Under the pieces are notes generated by a model. That model was given only the letters and a program-made list of their open reading frames with translations, ran no database searches and had not been told where the DNA came from. 64,000 bases of DNA from Candidatus Sericytochromatia bacterium S15B-MN24 CBMW_12 (GTDB lineage Bacteria > Cyanobacteriota > Sericytochromatia > S15B-MN24 > UBA4093). Below are positions 16,917-28,436 of the stretch, one piece after another. Each line of letters opens with the position of its first letter. Within the stretch, counting starts at the first letter, position 1. The DNA lies in the NCBI GenBank assembly GCA_002083825.1, contig DAZV01000051.1, positions 1 through 64,000 of the forward strand, in the 5' to 3' direction. Made by a program: the position numbers and the translations under genes.

Positions 16917-17044
16917 GACATGGTGACTCATGTCGGCTCGATCTCATCAATTGTGAACGTTTCTACATCTTAACCGAAGTTAACCTTTCAAGTCAAGCCT
17001 CCGCATGCTTTACATAACGTAAGCCCTGCTGGGTTATAACCCAG
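16917..17044. promoter_or_regulatory. Cluster of palindromes upstream of the C39-type lipoprotein gene
   Basis: Four inverted repeats lie in 130 bp: GACATG/CATGTC (16917-16934), TTAAC/GTTAA (16974-16987), the nearly perfect GCTTTACATAACGTAAGC (17007-17024), and the perfect CTGGGTTATAACCCAG (17029-17044), which contains a possible -10 box. These look like operators for divergent genes (small minus-strand gene and the lipoprotein). Confidence 0.5.
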
Positions 17045-17097
17045 GCCAGGTGAGGAATGAAGGTCTCATCGCTCCCCGAGACGAGGACCACGACCTG

Positions 17098-17748
17098 ATG
17101 CTGAGACTTCCCGCCGCTTCAACCCTGCTCGTCTTGGGCCTGCTCCTGGGTTGTGGATTGCCCAGCACCGCGGCGATCCCGAAGACGATCCAGCCCTTTG
17201 TCGCCGAGGCCTTCTTCATCAGCCAGTACACCCATCCGCGCTGGCATCCCGAACCCACTCCCCTCTCCAACGCCAACTGCGGCCCCACGTCGCTCGCCAT
17301 GGTCCTGAAAGCCTTCGACCGGGTCGAATCGGCCCCCGCCGACCAGTTGATTCGCCGAATCCGGCGTGAGATGACAGGGTACGACGATGAGCAGACCTGG
17401 ACCTACCCCGCCCAGTTCCCCCGCGCCGCCGCTCAGTTCGGCCTCCAGAGCCGCATCGTTCGCGGAGGCGCCGACGCCATCCTCGCGGCCATGACCATGC
17501 CGGGCAGACTCGCCATCGTCAACGTGAACCCGACGCCGGCCTATTCCGCGCAGCTGGAGCATCCGGTCGACGGCGGGCACTTCGCCGTCGTGACCCGCGC
17601 CCAGGGCGATCTAATCTGGCTGAACGATCCGCTGGCCAACGGTCCCATCACGATCACGCGCCGGCAACTGGCCAAAGCGCTGAACACCCCCCTCGGCGAC
17701 GGCATAGCCCCCTACAACGGTGGCATCGTTCTCTGGGCCGAAAACTAG
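17098..17748 (+). CDS. C39-like cysteine peptidase lipoprotein
   Basis: A 216-residue protein with a lipoprotein signal (LLLGC, lipid-acceptor Cys19). The mature part has the papain-like C39_2 pattern: Cys61 in NANCGPTSLAMVL, His161 in DGGHFAVVT and Asn176 in IWLNDP. Such proteins cleave peptides or remain inactive binders at the cell surface. The frame can start with a GTG at 17050, but the ATG at 17098 gives a proper signal peptide. It is convergent with the AI-2E transporter gene, and a set of palindromes precedes it. Confidence 0.82.
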   Translation: MLRLPAASTLLVLGLLLGCGLPSTAAIPKTIQPFVAEAFFISQYTHPRWHPEPTPLSNANCGPTSLAMVLKAFDRVESAPADQLIRRIRREMTGYDDEQTWTYPAQFPRAAAQFGLQSRIVRGGADAILAAMTMPGRLAIVNVNPTPAYSAQLEHPVDGGHFAVVTRAQGDLIWLNDPLANGPITITRRQLAKALNTPLGDGIAPYNGGIVLWAEN

Positions 17749-17773
17749 GCTTCGGATCGAGGAAAAGACGCGG

Positions 17774-18868
17774 CTACGCCTCGGGTCCCACCAGCGCCTC
17801 GGGGACGGTGGCTTCCTGACCCCGATCACTCCGTTCCAGGCGTCGACGCAGCCAGAAGCGCAGGCCCGTCCAGAGTACGGTCGTCAGCGGTATGGCCAGC
17901 AGCACGCCGAGAATGCCCGCAAGCTTGCTTCCCACCAGCACCGCCATGATGATCAAGATGGGATGAAGTCCCGTCGCGTGGCTCATGACGCGGGGAGCGA
18001 TGATGTTGTCCTTGGTCCACCAGATGATGAGCGCCGCGATCAGGACCTTCACCATGATCCCCCCCTGGAGCGCCGCGAGGATCAGAACGGTCGTGACCCC
18101 CACGTAGGTCCCGAAGTAGGGGATGACCTCGGCCACGCCCCAGACGACGCCGCCGATCAGGCCGTAATTCATGCCCAGGAGCGGCAAGGTCACGATGGCC
18201 GCGATCAGGACCACGGAAGCGTTGAGAACCTGGCCTCGCACGTAACGATTCAGGCCGTGATCGAGCTCCTCGGCGAAGAACTCGGCCTGAGCCTGTCCAC
18301 GCTTCGGGAGCAGCTCCAGAAAGCCCTTCCAGAGGCGAGGGCCGTCCTTGAGGAAGTAGAACGCGCTGACCATGACCATCGCCGCGCTGAAGAACGAGGC
18401 GAAGGATCCCATGAGAATGCTCGGGAGATGCGTGGCCAGCAGCTGGCTCCAGCCCTCCATGCGAGGCAGGATCCAGCCCTGCAACTTCAGATCCGCCTCG
18501 ATGTTTCGCTTGGCGAGAGCCGCTTGCAGCAGGTCGAGCTGCCCCTGCAGCCGGTCGAGCTCGGTCGGAAGGTTGGTGAGTAGCAGGCGAAGCTGATCGA
18601 TCGCCATGGGAACGGCGATCGCCCCAACCAGCGCGGCCAGGATCAAGAAGGCGGCGACGACGATCGCGACCGCGAGCCAGCGCGGGATCTTGCGCGACAG
18701 CGGATCCACGGCCAGCTGCAGCACGTAGGCCAGGAGCATCGCGCTCACCAGGATGGTGAGCACGTCCCCGAAGTAGGCAGCCGCCAGGAAGATCGCGTAG
18801 ACGATGACCATCACCAGGGCGATGGCGGCTGATTTATAGAAGGCCTTGGACCAGTCGACGGTATTCAT
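17774..18868 (-). CDS. AI-2E family transporter (permease)
   Basis: A 364-residue inner-membrane protein with about eight helices and family motifs: A-Y-V-L-Q-L-A-V-D-P-L near the N-terminus, W-G-V-A-E-V-I-P-Y-F-G-T-Y-V-G and D-N-I-I-A-P-R-V-M. Members export autoinducer-2 or act as Na+/H+ antiporters; the substrate here is unknown. The start overlaps the stop of the preceding hydrolase-like gene by 4 bp, so it is the last gene of a long minus-strand operon. Confidence 0.9.
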   Translation of the reverse strand: MNTVDWSKAFYKSAAIALVMVIVYAIFLAAAYFGDVLTILVSAMLLAYVLQLAVDPLSRKIPRWLAVAIVVAAFLILAALVGAIAVPMAIDQLRLLLTNLPTELDRLQGQLDLLQAALAKRNIEADLKLQGWILPRMEGWSQLLATHLPSILMGSFASFFSAAMVMVSAFYFLKDGPRLWKGFLELLPKRGQAQAEFFAEELDHGLNRYVRGQVLNASVVLIAAIVTLPLLGMNYGLIGGVVWGVAEVIPYFGTYVGVTTVLILAALQGGIMVKVLIAALIIWWTKDNIIAPRVMSHATGLHPILIIMAVLVGSKLAGILGVLLAIPLTTVLWTGLRFWLRRRLERSDRGQEATVPEALVGPEA

Positions 18869-21075
18869 TCAGGCAGGTAGACGTCGCAGAACTGGGAGAC
18901 CCACTGCATGGGGTTTTTCACCGGAACGGGATCGTGAGCCCGGGGGCCGGGAGTCGCGTTGCCGCCCTCGGGGAGGCTCAGCATCTCGTGATGATAGAAC
19001 ATGACGCCTTCGTCCATCTGGTGGGCGAGGTTGGATTCGAGGATCTCCGCGATCACGCCATGCTCCCCCAGCTCCGAGAGCAAGGTCACCAGGTAGGGCG
19101 TCTCCCGGGGCCAGCAGACGGCCTCGTGGTACTGGCCGTCGCCGAAGAAGACGCGCTCCTTGGAGTCCTTGGCGAGGACGCCGAAGGCCAACGTCCGATC
19201 CCCGTGCTTGCGCTTCACGAGCAGGCTTTCCTGCACGACGTGCCAGGCCTCTTCCATGTCCTGGCGCGAAAAGACGCGCTTTCCGAGCAGCGCGATAGCC
19301 TCGAGGCCCGGCGCCGTGGGCATGGGATCGGGGCGGCCGTTCTGGGTGATGAGATTGTAAGGGAAGCCCACGCCGGCATTCCAGAAGACCTTCTTGAAGT
19401 TGCCGACCGCCAGCTTGAGGACGCCTATCAGCTCCTCGTAGACCCCCTGGTCATGCTGCCTCAGGGCCAGAAGTTGACCCACCTCGAGCATGCGGATCCA
19501 GCGCGCGTTGATCTCGGGGAGGTAGGTCACCGGGTACTGGTAACGGTCCCAGGCGGTATGGCCATCCATGAACTGCCGCACGGCGGCCTCCTGCCAGCCG
19601 CGATCCACCCGCTGGGGCAGATCTCCCACGGCGATGCCCTCGATCTTGATCCGGCGCTTGCCGTTCATCCAGGAATGACTCGGAACGGACATCAGGAGGC
19701 CGTTCTCCGCGAGGACCGGATCTCCCTGCCGGGGGCGCGGGAGGTCGGAGCGGAAGGCCGCGTAGAGCTTCAAGAAGCTCTGGTAAAGAGCGTCCAGCAG
19801 CTGAGGATCCCGGATGTCGTCGAGGACCTCGGCGAGCCAGGAGTAGAGGTGGAGGCCCACGTCCGAGGAGTGGTAGTAGTCGGGAGGGAGGGAGCCGGTC
19901 TTTTCGAAGCGATCGAGGTCGGCCTGGGTGTCGGGGAAGCGTACCGGCAACCGGCCCGTTTGAGCGTCCTGGAAGCGCACGGCTTGCTGAATGGTCGTCT
20001 CCATGACGGCATGCTGCCCCAGGCGCTCGAGCGTCCGGTGGTTGTGCATGAAGCCTTCGAAGAGCGGGGGGAACCAGGGTCGGCGGAACCACCAGCCTCC
20101 CTGCTCCGGCAGGGTCGACTCGCCGGCGGGCATGCCGAACTTCTCGGCCATGACGTAGATTCTCGCGAGGACTTCCGGCGCCAATCCCGCAAAGCGCTCG
20201 GACAGGGCCGCCCAGCGTTCGTCTTGCTCGTGCGCGAGCGCCTCGAGGCGAGGCAAGGCCTGGGTGACGGCTTCGCTGGCGGCGGCCTCGGTGAGGCCCG
20301 CCGAGACGTAGAGCGAAACTGCGTTCGAGCTGCCGGAGGTCGACGCGTCGGGGTCGTCGGAGCCGGCGAAGTCGAAGTTCAGGGTGCCGAGTTGGCTACC
20401 GCGGAACATCTCCCGTTTGAATACGACATCGCCTCCCGAGAGCTCCCGTTCGCCGGATCCCAGGCGGTAGAGGAGGTCCCAGACCTGGCGGTTCTCGCGG
20501 AAGGTGAAGTCTCGGCTCGCCGTGAAAGCCAGCCAGCGGTCGCAGCCGACGGTGAGCCGGCGGGAATCATGCGTGCCGATGCCATGCCCTTCGGGGTCCG
20601 AGAAGTAGTACATGTGGCGGATATCGAAGACCGGCTTGAGCAGGAGCTGGACCTTGGCGTTCGTTTCAAGTGGTTCGACCCAGCGGTAGGAGGCCGTGAG
20701 GAGGAAGGGATCGCTCTCGAGGAGGCGATAGCCGACCGCGAGCTTGCCGAGTGGCGAGTTGTAGTGGTAGGCGACCCAATCCGGCAAGGCCTCGATTTCG
20801 GCCGGTTCGAGCAGGACCGGCACGCCGTCGGCGAGGATCTGGAAGCCGATGCGATCGAGGAGCTTCCAGTTCTCTCCGCCGAGAATCGCGAGGAGGCCTT
20901 CGTAGGCGAAGTCGGATCGGTGATAGGTGAAGCCGTCCTTGGCCTGATAGCTGATGCTGGACTGGCAGAACTCGGCGCGGGGCACCTTGAGGGCGAGGCG
21001 GCGGGTGCGGGCTCCGTCCCAGTCGGGATCTTCGAGCGGCGCAAGCGAGACGTGGACGGGGCGAGCATCGATCAT
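18865..21075 (-). CDS. Large protein resembling (alpha/alpha)6 glycoside hydrolases
   Basis: A 736-residue cytoplasmic-looking protein without signal peptide. The first part (about 1-300) looks beta-rich; the remainder is helical with W-F-R-R-P-W-F-P-P, H-N-H-R-T-L-E-R and a late G-D-G-Q-Y-H-E-A-V-C-W-P-R-E-T segment, reminiscent of glycogen-debranching/amylo-1,6-glucosidase type toroids. I cannot assign catalytic residues. The frame extends 54 codons upstream, but AGGAGG before the ATG at 21075 marks the start. It is coupled to the transporter downstream and follows recO. A TATACT at 21137-21142 (minus) may be a local -10 box. Confidence 0.6.
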   Translation of the reverse strand: MIDARPVHVSLAPLEDPDWDGARTRRLALKVPRAEFCQSSISYQAKDGFTYHRSDFAYEGLLAILGGENWKLLDRIGFQILADGVPVLLEPAEIEALPDWVAYHYNSPLGKLAVGYRLLESDPFLLTASYRWVEPLETNAKVQLLLKPVFDIRHMYYFSDPEGHGIGTHDSRRLTVGCDRWLAFTASRDFTFRENRQVWDLLYRLGSGERELSGGDVVFKREMFRGSQLGTLNFDFAGSDDPDASTSGSSNAVSLYVSAGLTEAAASEAVTQALPRLEALAHEQDERWAALSERFAGLAPEVLARIYVMAEKFGMPAGESTLPEQGGWWFRRPWFPPLFEGFMHNHRTLERLGQHAVMETTIQQAVRFQDAQTGRLPVRFPDTQADLDRFEKTGSLPPDYYHSSDVGLHLYSWLAEVLDDIRDPQLLDALYQSFLKLYAAFRSDLPRPRQGDPVLAENGLLMSVPSHSWMNGKRRIKIEGIAVGDLPQRVDRGWQEAAVRQFMDGHTAWDRYQYPVTYLPEINARWIRMLEVGQLLALRQHDQGVYEELIGVLKLAVGNFKKVFWNAGVGFPYNLITQNGRPDPMPTAPGLEAIALLGKRVFSRQDMEEAWHVVQESLLVKRKHGDRTLAFGVLAKDSKERVFFGDGQYHEAVCWPRETPYLVTLLSELGEHGVIAEILESNLAHQMDEGVMFYHHEMLSLPEGGNATPGPRAHDPVPVKNPMQWVSQFCDVYLPE

Positions 21076-21148
21076 GGGGGGCGTTCCTCCTCGTTGAGGC
21101 GCACCGAAGCGCGGGGCATAGGACCTTGCTATCCCTAGTATAACTGAA

Positions 21149-21883
21149 TCAGAGGCGGGAGAGGAGGTCGACGGTCTTGAGACGGATTTCGGTTCGGCAG
21201 GCGATGGCATCACGCATGGCCGCTCGGGCATTGGCAAGGAGGCCCGGAGTCACGCTCATGCCGCCATCCGGCGGGCTTTCCAGGCGCTGAAGGAGCCGGA
21301 TTACCGACAGGGTACCCGGCATGAGGCGCATGGCGCGGAGCATGGGCGAGCATGCGTCGCAGAGACCTCCTCCGAGGTCGGGGTGGAAACCGCAGGCGGA
21401 GCCGAGTTCGGCCTCGCAGTGGACGCAGGAATCGAATTCGGGACGATAGCCCAGGAGATCGAGCAGGCGAAGTTCGAACCAGAGCACGGTCAGTTCGATG
21501 GCGTCGGTCGTCTCGAGGATGCCCAGGATGGCCGCGAGGGCGTCGAAGACTTCCGGGTAGGGCTGGAGTTCGTCGATGAAGGCGCCGGTGGCCTCGGCCA
21601 CGTACATCGCCGCCATGAGGCGATCGAAATCGGTCCGGAGGCCTCGGAATCCGTTGCGGGTCTCGCAGTGGGCGACGACGTCCATGCGCCGGCCATGGGC
21701 GAGTTCCCAGAGGTTGTGGCAAAGCGGTTCCGAGCGGCCTCCCAGCTTGGATCTGGGGCGGCGCGCGCCCTTAGCCATGACGCGTCGGAGACCAAGCTCG
21801 CGGCTGAAGAGGACGAGTAGCTTGTCGTATTCGCCGACGGCATGGGTCTTGAGGGTGATGGCTTGGGTCAGGTAAGTGGACAT
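21149..21883 (-). CDS. recO: DNA repair protein RecO
   Basis: A 244-residue RecO, which anneals single strands and loads RecA with RecR. The N-terminal OB fold carries T-H-A-V-G-E-Y-D-K and A-K-G-A-R-R-P-R-S-K-L-G-G; the helical C-terminus has a zinc site, C-V-H-C near residue 158 and C-D-A-C near 182. It sits 48 bp after era, a classical pairing. Confidence 0.93.
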   Translation of the reverse strand: MSTYLTQAITLKTHAVGEYDKLLVLFSRELGLRRVMAKGARRPRSKLGGRSEPLCHNLWELAHGRRMDVVAHCETRNGFRGLRTDFDRLMAAMYVAEATGAFIDELQPYPEVFDALAAILGILETTDAIELTVLWFELRLLDLLGYRPEFDSCVHCEAELGSACGFHPDLGGGLCDACSPMLRAMRLMPGTLSVIRLLQRLESPPDGGMSVTPGLLANARAAMRDAIACRTEIRLKTVDLLSRL

Positions 21884-21931
21884 GGCTCGAGTATCTCATG
21901 GTGCCCGAAGGCTGTCATGAGGGCCCTTCGG

Positions 21932-22813
21932 CTATTCGACAATGTAGCCGAGACGCCTGAGGGAGTTGGCTTCTTTTCGCCAGTTGGCAAGGACCTTCAC
22001 GTGGAGTTCGAGGAAGATGTTGGTATCCAGCATCTTGGTGATGCCCTCGCGGGCCTGGGTGCCGATTTTCTTCAGCATCTCGCCCTTGTGGCCGATGAGG
22101 ATTCCTTTTTGGCTGTCGCGTTCCACGAAGATGGTGGCATGGATGTAGGTGGGGCCGTGATGACGCTCCTCGAACTGGTCGACGCGGACGGCGACCGAGT
22201 GAGGGACTTCCTCGGAGGTGAGGCGCAGGACCTGCTCGCGAATCAGCTCTCCGGCGAGAGTCCTGACTGTCTGGTCGGTGACTTCTTCGGGGTCGTAGAA
22301 GGCGGGTCCCTCGGGCATGCGGGCGATGAGGTCCTTGACGAGGTTTTCCACACCCTTGCCGTAGAGGGCGGAGATGACGTGCTTGCCGGTGAACTCGCCG
22401 AGTTCCAGGTAGGAGGCCTCGATTTCGGGCTCGGCCTTGCCGGCGTCGAGCTTGTTCATCACGAGCAGGACGGGTTTCTTGACCTGGGAGACGAGTTCAG
22501 CGACGTAGCGATCGCCTCGTCCGGCGGATGTTCGGCCGTCGACCATGAAGATGACGAGGTCGACTTCGGCGAGGGTGGAGACGGCGGACTTGACGAGTTG
22601 TTCGCCGAGAAGGTGGAGCGGCTTGTGGATGCCCGGGGTATCGAGGAAGACGACCTGAGCGTCTTCGCGGCTGAGGACTCCGCGAATGCGGTGGCGGGTG
22701 GTCTGGGCCTTGGAGGAGACGATGGCGATTTTCTGGCCGACGAGCTTGTTGAGGAGGGTGGATTTGCCGACGTTGGGTCGGCCGACGATGGCGACGAAGC
22801 CTGAGTGAAACAT
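21932..22813 (-). CDS. era: GTPase Era
   Basis: Era is an essential GTPase that binds the 3' end of 16S rRNA during small-subunit assembly. The 293-residue protein has GRPNVGKST, DTPGIH, NKLD and SALYGKG G-motifs, then a KH domain (G-I-L-I-G-H-K-G-E-M-L-K). Its start lies directly after the cdd stop codon. Confidence 0.97.
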   Translation of the reverse strand: MFHSGFVAIVGRPNVGKSTLLNKLVGQKIAIVSSKAQTTRHRIRGVLSREDAQVVFLDTPGIHKPLHLLGEQLVKSAVSTLAEVDLVIFMVDGRTSAGRGDRYVAELVSQVKKPVLLVMNKLDAGKAEPEIEASYLELGEFTGKHVISALYGKGVENLVKDLIARMPEGPAFYDPEEVTDQTVRTLAGELIREQVLRLTSEEVPHSVAVRVDQFEERHHGPTYIHATIFVERDSQKGILIGHKGEMLKKIGTQAREGITKMLDTNIFLELHVKVLANWRKEANSLRRLGYIVE

Positions 22814-23218
22814 CTATGCTTTCTCCAAGGAGAGGTGGTTGAAGCCGAGCGGCAGCAGTTCGGTGAGGGGGAGGATCAAGGGGTCGGCGTCGCCGGCGTC
22901 CAGGATGACCTCCATGTCGGGGTTGAACTCGTAGAGCACCTGTCGGCAAGCTCCGCAGGGGGAGCAGGGTTGGGCCTTGGGAGCGGAGACGGCGATCGCC
23001 ACGACGCGACCGGCGCCCTGGGCGACGGCAGTGGCCATGGCGGTGCGCTCGGCGCAGAGGGTCAGAGGGTAGGAGGCGTTCTCGACGTTGCAGCCGGTGA
23101 TGATTTCTCCGCGATCGGTGAGGATGGCGGCTCCGACCGGGAAATGAGAGTAGGGGACGTAAGCCCGACGGGCGGCTTCACGGGCGGTCTGAATCAGCGC
23201 TAGGCGGTCTAGGATCAC
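22814..23218 (-). CDS. cdd: Cytidine deaminase
   Basis: A 134-residue zinc enzyme converting cytidine and deoxycytidine to the uridine forms. The active site is intact: NVENASYPLTLCAERTA (zinc Cys and catalytic Glu) and PCSPCGACRQ (two more zinc Cys). It starts with GTG, three bases after the pyrG stop, with GAGG in the end of pyrG. The order cdd-era-recO is conserved in many Gram-positive and related genomes. Confidence 0.96.
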   Translation of the reverse strand: MILDRLALIQTAREAARRAYVPYSHFPVGAAILTDRGEIITGCNVENASYPLTLCAERTAMATAVAQGAGRVVAIAVSAPKAQPCSPCGACRQVLYEFNPDMEVILDAGDADPLILPLTELLPLGFNHLSLEKA

Positions 23219-23221
23219 GAC

Positions 23222-26241
<3,020 letters not shown>

Positions 26242-26406
26242 CCGGGTGTAAAGGCCTCGGTTCGACACGGGTGCCGCGCTATGCCGCGCTCGCGGTCATT
26301 ATAACACAGCATGAGGGTGGTACCGAAGGGGGGGGCACCCGGGCGAGGGGACGATAGGGGACGAATAATTTCATCAGAAGCGGGCCTTAAGCCCCGCGAG
26401 ATCCCA

Positions 26407-26415
26407 TGTTATGCT
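26407..26415 (+). promoter_or_regulatory. Extended -10 promoter of the histidine kinase gene
   Basis: TGT followed by TATGCT (26410-26415) is an extended -10 box; TTAAGC at 26387-26392 is a weak -35 with a 17-bp spacer. It would give a leader of about 40 bases. Confidence 0.45.
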
Positions 26416-26461
26416 GCGGCAGTGAATGCGGATGGGCGGGGAAATCGTGGGGAGAGACGCT

Positions 26462-27595
26462 GTGCAGATCACCAAGCCGAGGGTGGCCGAAGCGCTCTAT
26501 AATGAATTGCTTTCGAGCTACCAGGAACTACTCTGCGCGTACCAGGGTCAGCCTGACGAGTCGCTACGCGAGCGGGCCACGGAGATCGGGCGCCGCATGA
26601 TAGCGAACGACGTCGGCCCCGACGTGCTGCTGGCCATCCACCACGAGGCACTCAAGCGTTGTCCGGCGCCTCAAGATGGGGAGCGGCTGGCGCGGGCGGG
26701 CGATCTGCTCTTCGAGGCCTTGGTGGCGTTCACGAGCGCCTATCGCGAGCTGGCGCGGGAGCGCAAGGAAGACCTCATGCGACTCGAACGCTACGCCAAG
26801 GCCCTGGAGAGCTTCAGCCATGACATGCTGCGGCTGAACCAGGAATTACAAGCGCAGAAAGCGGAGCTCAGCCAGTCCAAGGACGAACTTCAGCGTCTGG
26901 CCGATCAAAAGAGCGACCTTCTGAGCACGGTCAGCCATGAGATCCGGACCCCGCTCACCTCGCTATTGGGTTACGGCGAATTCCTCGAAGAGGGGCTCTA
27001 CGGAGAACTCGACCCTCAGCAAATCGAGGTCCTCCGACGCATGGTACAGGGCGGCCGAGACCTGCTGGAGCTCATCAACAACCTGCTCGACCTGTCCAAG
27101 CTGGAAGCCAACCGGATCGACCTCCACTGCGAACCCATCAAGATCTCCATTCTGATCGCGAACGCGGTCGAGAAAATCCAGCCCCTCGCTCAGCGCAAGG
27201 GCGTCGCGCTGGAAGCGCTGCGCGTGCCCGACGACTTGCCGTTGGTCGAAGTCGACGCCATGCGCATCATCCAGGTGCTGGTCAACCTGATAGGAAACGC
27301 CGTCAAGTTCACCGAGGCGGGTGGCGCGGTCTCGGTCGGCGCCAGGCAAGTCGGGAACGAGGTGCAGGTCTTCGTCAAGGACACGGGCATCGGCATCCCG
27401 CTCGATCAGCAGAAGCGCCTCTTTGAGCGCTTCACCCAGGCGGAGAACATCAAGCGCTACGGCGGGACCGGCCTGGGGCTCGCCATCAGCCGGGAGTTGA
27501 TAGCGCTTCACAACGGTCGCATCTGGCTGGAAAGCCAGCCGAAGGAAGGAGCGACGTTCATCTTCACCCTGCCCGTCTGGCACGAGCCCAGCTAG
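26462..27595 (+). CDS. Histidine kinase with RsbU_N-like N-terminal domain
   Basis: A 377-residue soluble sensor kinase. Residues about 8-95 resemble the RsbU N-terminal domain, a helical dimer that in Bacillus binds RsbT and is related in fold to the KaiA C-terminus; a short coiled coil (about 105-150) follows. The kinase core has phospho-acceptor His159 in TVSHEIRTPLTSL, N-box NLIGNAVKFT, DTGIGI and GTGLGLAI. GTG at 26462 behind GGGGAGA is the preferred start; an ATG at 26426 is in frame. There is no transmembrane segment and no response regulator nearby, so it is an orphan kinase. Its end overlaps dgkA by 4 bp. Confidence 0.88.
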   Translation: MQITKPRVAEALYNELLSSYQELLCAYQGQPDESLRERATEIGRRMIANDVGPDVLLAIHHEALKRCPAPQDGERLARAGDLLFEALVAFTSAYRELARERKEDLMRLERYAKALESFSHDMLRLNQELQAQKAELSQSKDELQRLADQKSDLLSTVSHEIRTPLTSLLGYGEFLEEGLYGELDPQQIEVLRRMVQGGRDLLELINNLLDLSKLEANRIDLHCEPIKISILIANAVEKIQPLAQRKGVALEALRVPDDLPLVEVDAMRIIQVLVNLIGNAVKFTEAGGAVSVGARQVGNEVQVFVKDTGIGIPLDQQKRLFERFTQAENIKRYGGTGLGLAISRELIALHNGRIWLESQPKEGATFIFTLPVWHEPS

Positions 27596-27966
27596 AGGCC
27601 GAAAAAAAGCTTGAGTGGGGGTCCCAGCAGGATCACGCCCACCACCACAGCGTTCAACGCCGCGGAAAGCACCGCCGCCGCCGCCACGTCCTTGGCCGCC
27701 TTGGCCAGAGGATGCTTCCGGTGCGTCGCGAGATCCACCGCGTTCTCGATGGCCGTGTTGAACATCTCGCAAATCACCACCAGCGAGCTCGTCACCGCGA
27801 TCACCGCCAGCTCCAGCGCCGGCAGGCCCAGATAGGCCGCCAACGCGAACGTGCCCATGCCCGCCACCACGTGAATCCGCATGTTCCGCTGCGTGCGAAG
27901 CATGAAGTAAATTCCCGCCGCCGCGTACTTGAAACTGGCCAGAAGGTTATGCGCCTTGAATCTCAA
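27592..27966 (-). CDS. dgkA: Diacylglycerol/undecaprenol kinase
   Basis: A 124-residue three-helix membrane kinase with the family motif E-M-F-N-T-A-I-E-N-A-V-D and H-P-L-A-K-A-A-K-D-V-A-A. In Gram-positive-type members the substrate is undecaprenol, in others diacylglycerol. It follows ybeY by 23 bp in the conserved phoH-pgpH-ybeY-dgkA order. Confidence 0.93.
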   Translation of the reverse strand: MRFKAHNLLASFKYAAAGIYFMLRTQRNMRIHVVAGMGTFALAAYLGLPALELAVIAVTSSLVVICEMFNTAIENAVDLATHRKHPLAKAAKDVAAAAVLSAALNAVVVGVILLGPPLKLFFGL

Positions 27967-27989
27967 CCTGCCCTCCAGGGTCCTGCCGC

Positions 27990-28436
27990 TTAGCGCTCGG
28001 AGCCCAAGCGCTCAAGCAAGATGCGCTGCTGCTGGCGCATCTCCGACTCCTCCTCGGGAGTCTCGTGATCGTAACCCAAGAGGTGAAGGAAGCCATGCAC
28101 CAGGAGAAAGGTGATTTCGCGCTCCTCCGTGTGGCCATACTCCACCGCCTGACGACGCGCCGTCTCCACCGAAACGACCAGATCGCCAAGCACGTAGGGA
28201 ATGCCCTCGGGCGGCTTCTCGTCGCCTTCGAACTGGGGAAAGGAAAGGACATCCGTCGGGCGATCGACCCCCCGGTGCTCCCGGTTGAGCTCGTGAATCG
28301 CCGCGTCGTCGACGAAAGTCACCGACACCTGGGCATTCTCGGGCATGCCCTCGAAGCGCATCAAGGTTTCGAGTCGATCGTGCCAGTGACCCTCGTCGAG
28401 TGGCAGGGACTGCGCGTTATCCAGGTAGACTTCCAA
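27990..28436 (-). CDS. ybeY: Endoribonuclease YbeY (rRNA maturation)
   Basis: A 148-residue zinc-dependent RNase for 16S rRNA 3' end maturation and ribosome quality control. The three metal histidines are in HGFLHLLGYDH. R-P-T-D-V-L-S-F-P is also typical. Its start overlaps the end of the HD-domain gene by 20 bp. Confidence 0.95.
   Translation of the reverse strand: MEVYLDNAQSLPLDEGHWHDRLETLMRFEGMPENAQVSVTFVDDAAIHELNREHRGVDRPTDVLSFPQFEGDEKPPEGIPYVLGDLVVSVETARRQAVEYGHTEEREITFLLVHGFLHLLGYDHETPEEESEMRQQQRILLERLGSER

Noticed and set aside
18934..21138. Plus-strand open frame of about 730 codons opposite the large hydrolase-like gene
   Set aside because: It is the mirror of a GC-rich minus-strand gene; its composition is low-complexity (Glu/Gly/Val-rich), no family motif is visible and the minus gene has coupling and ribosome-binding sites.
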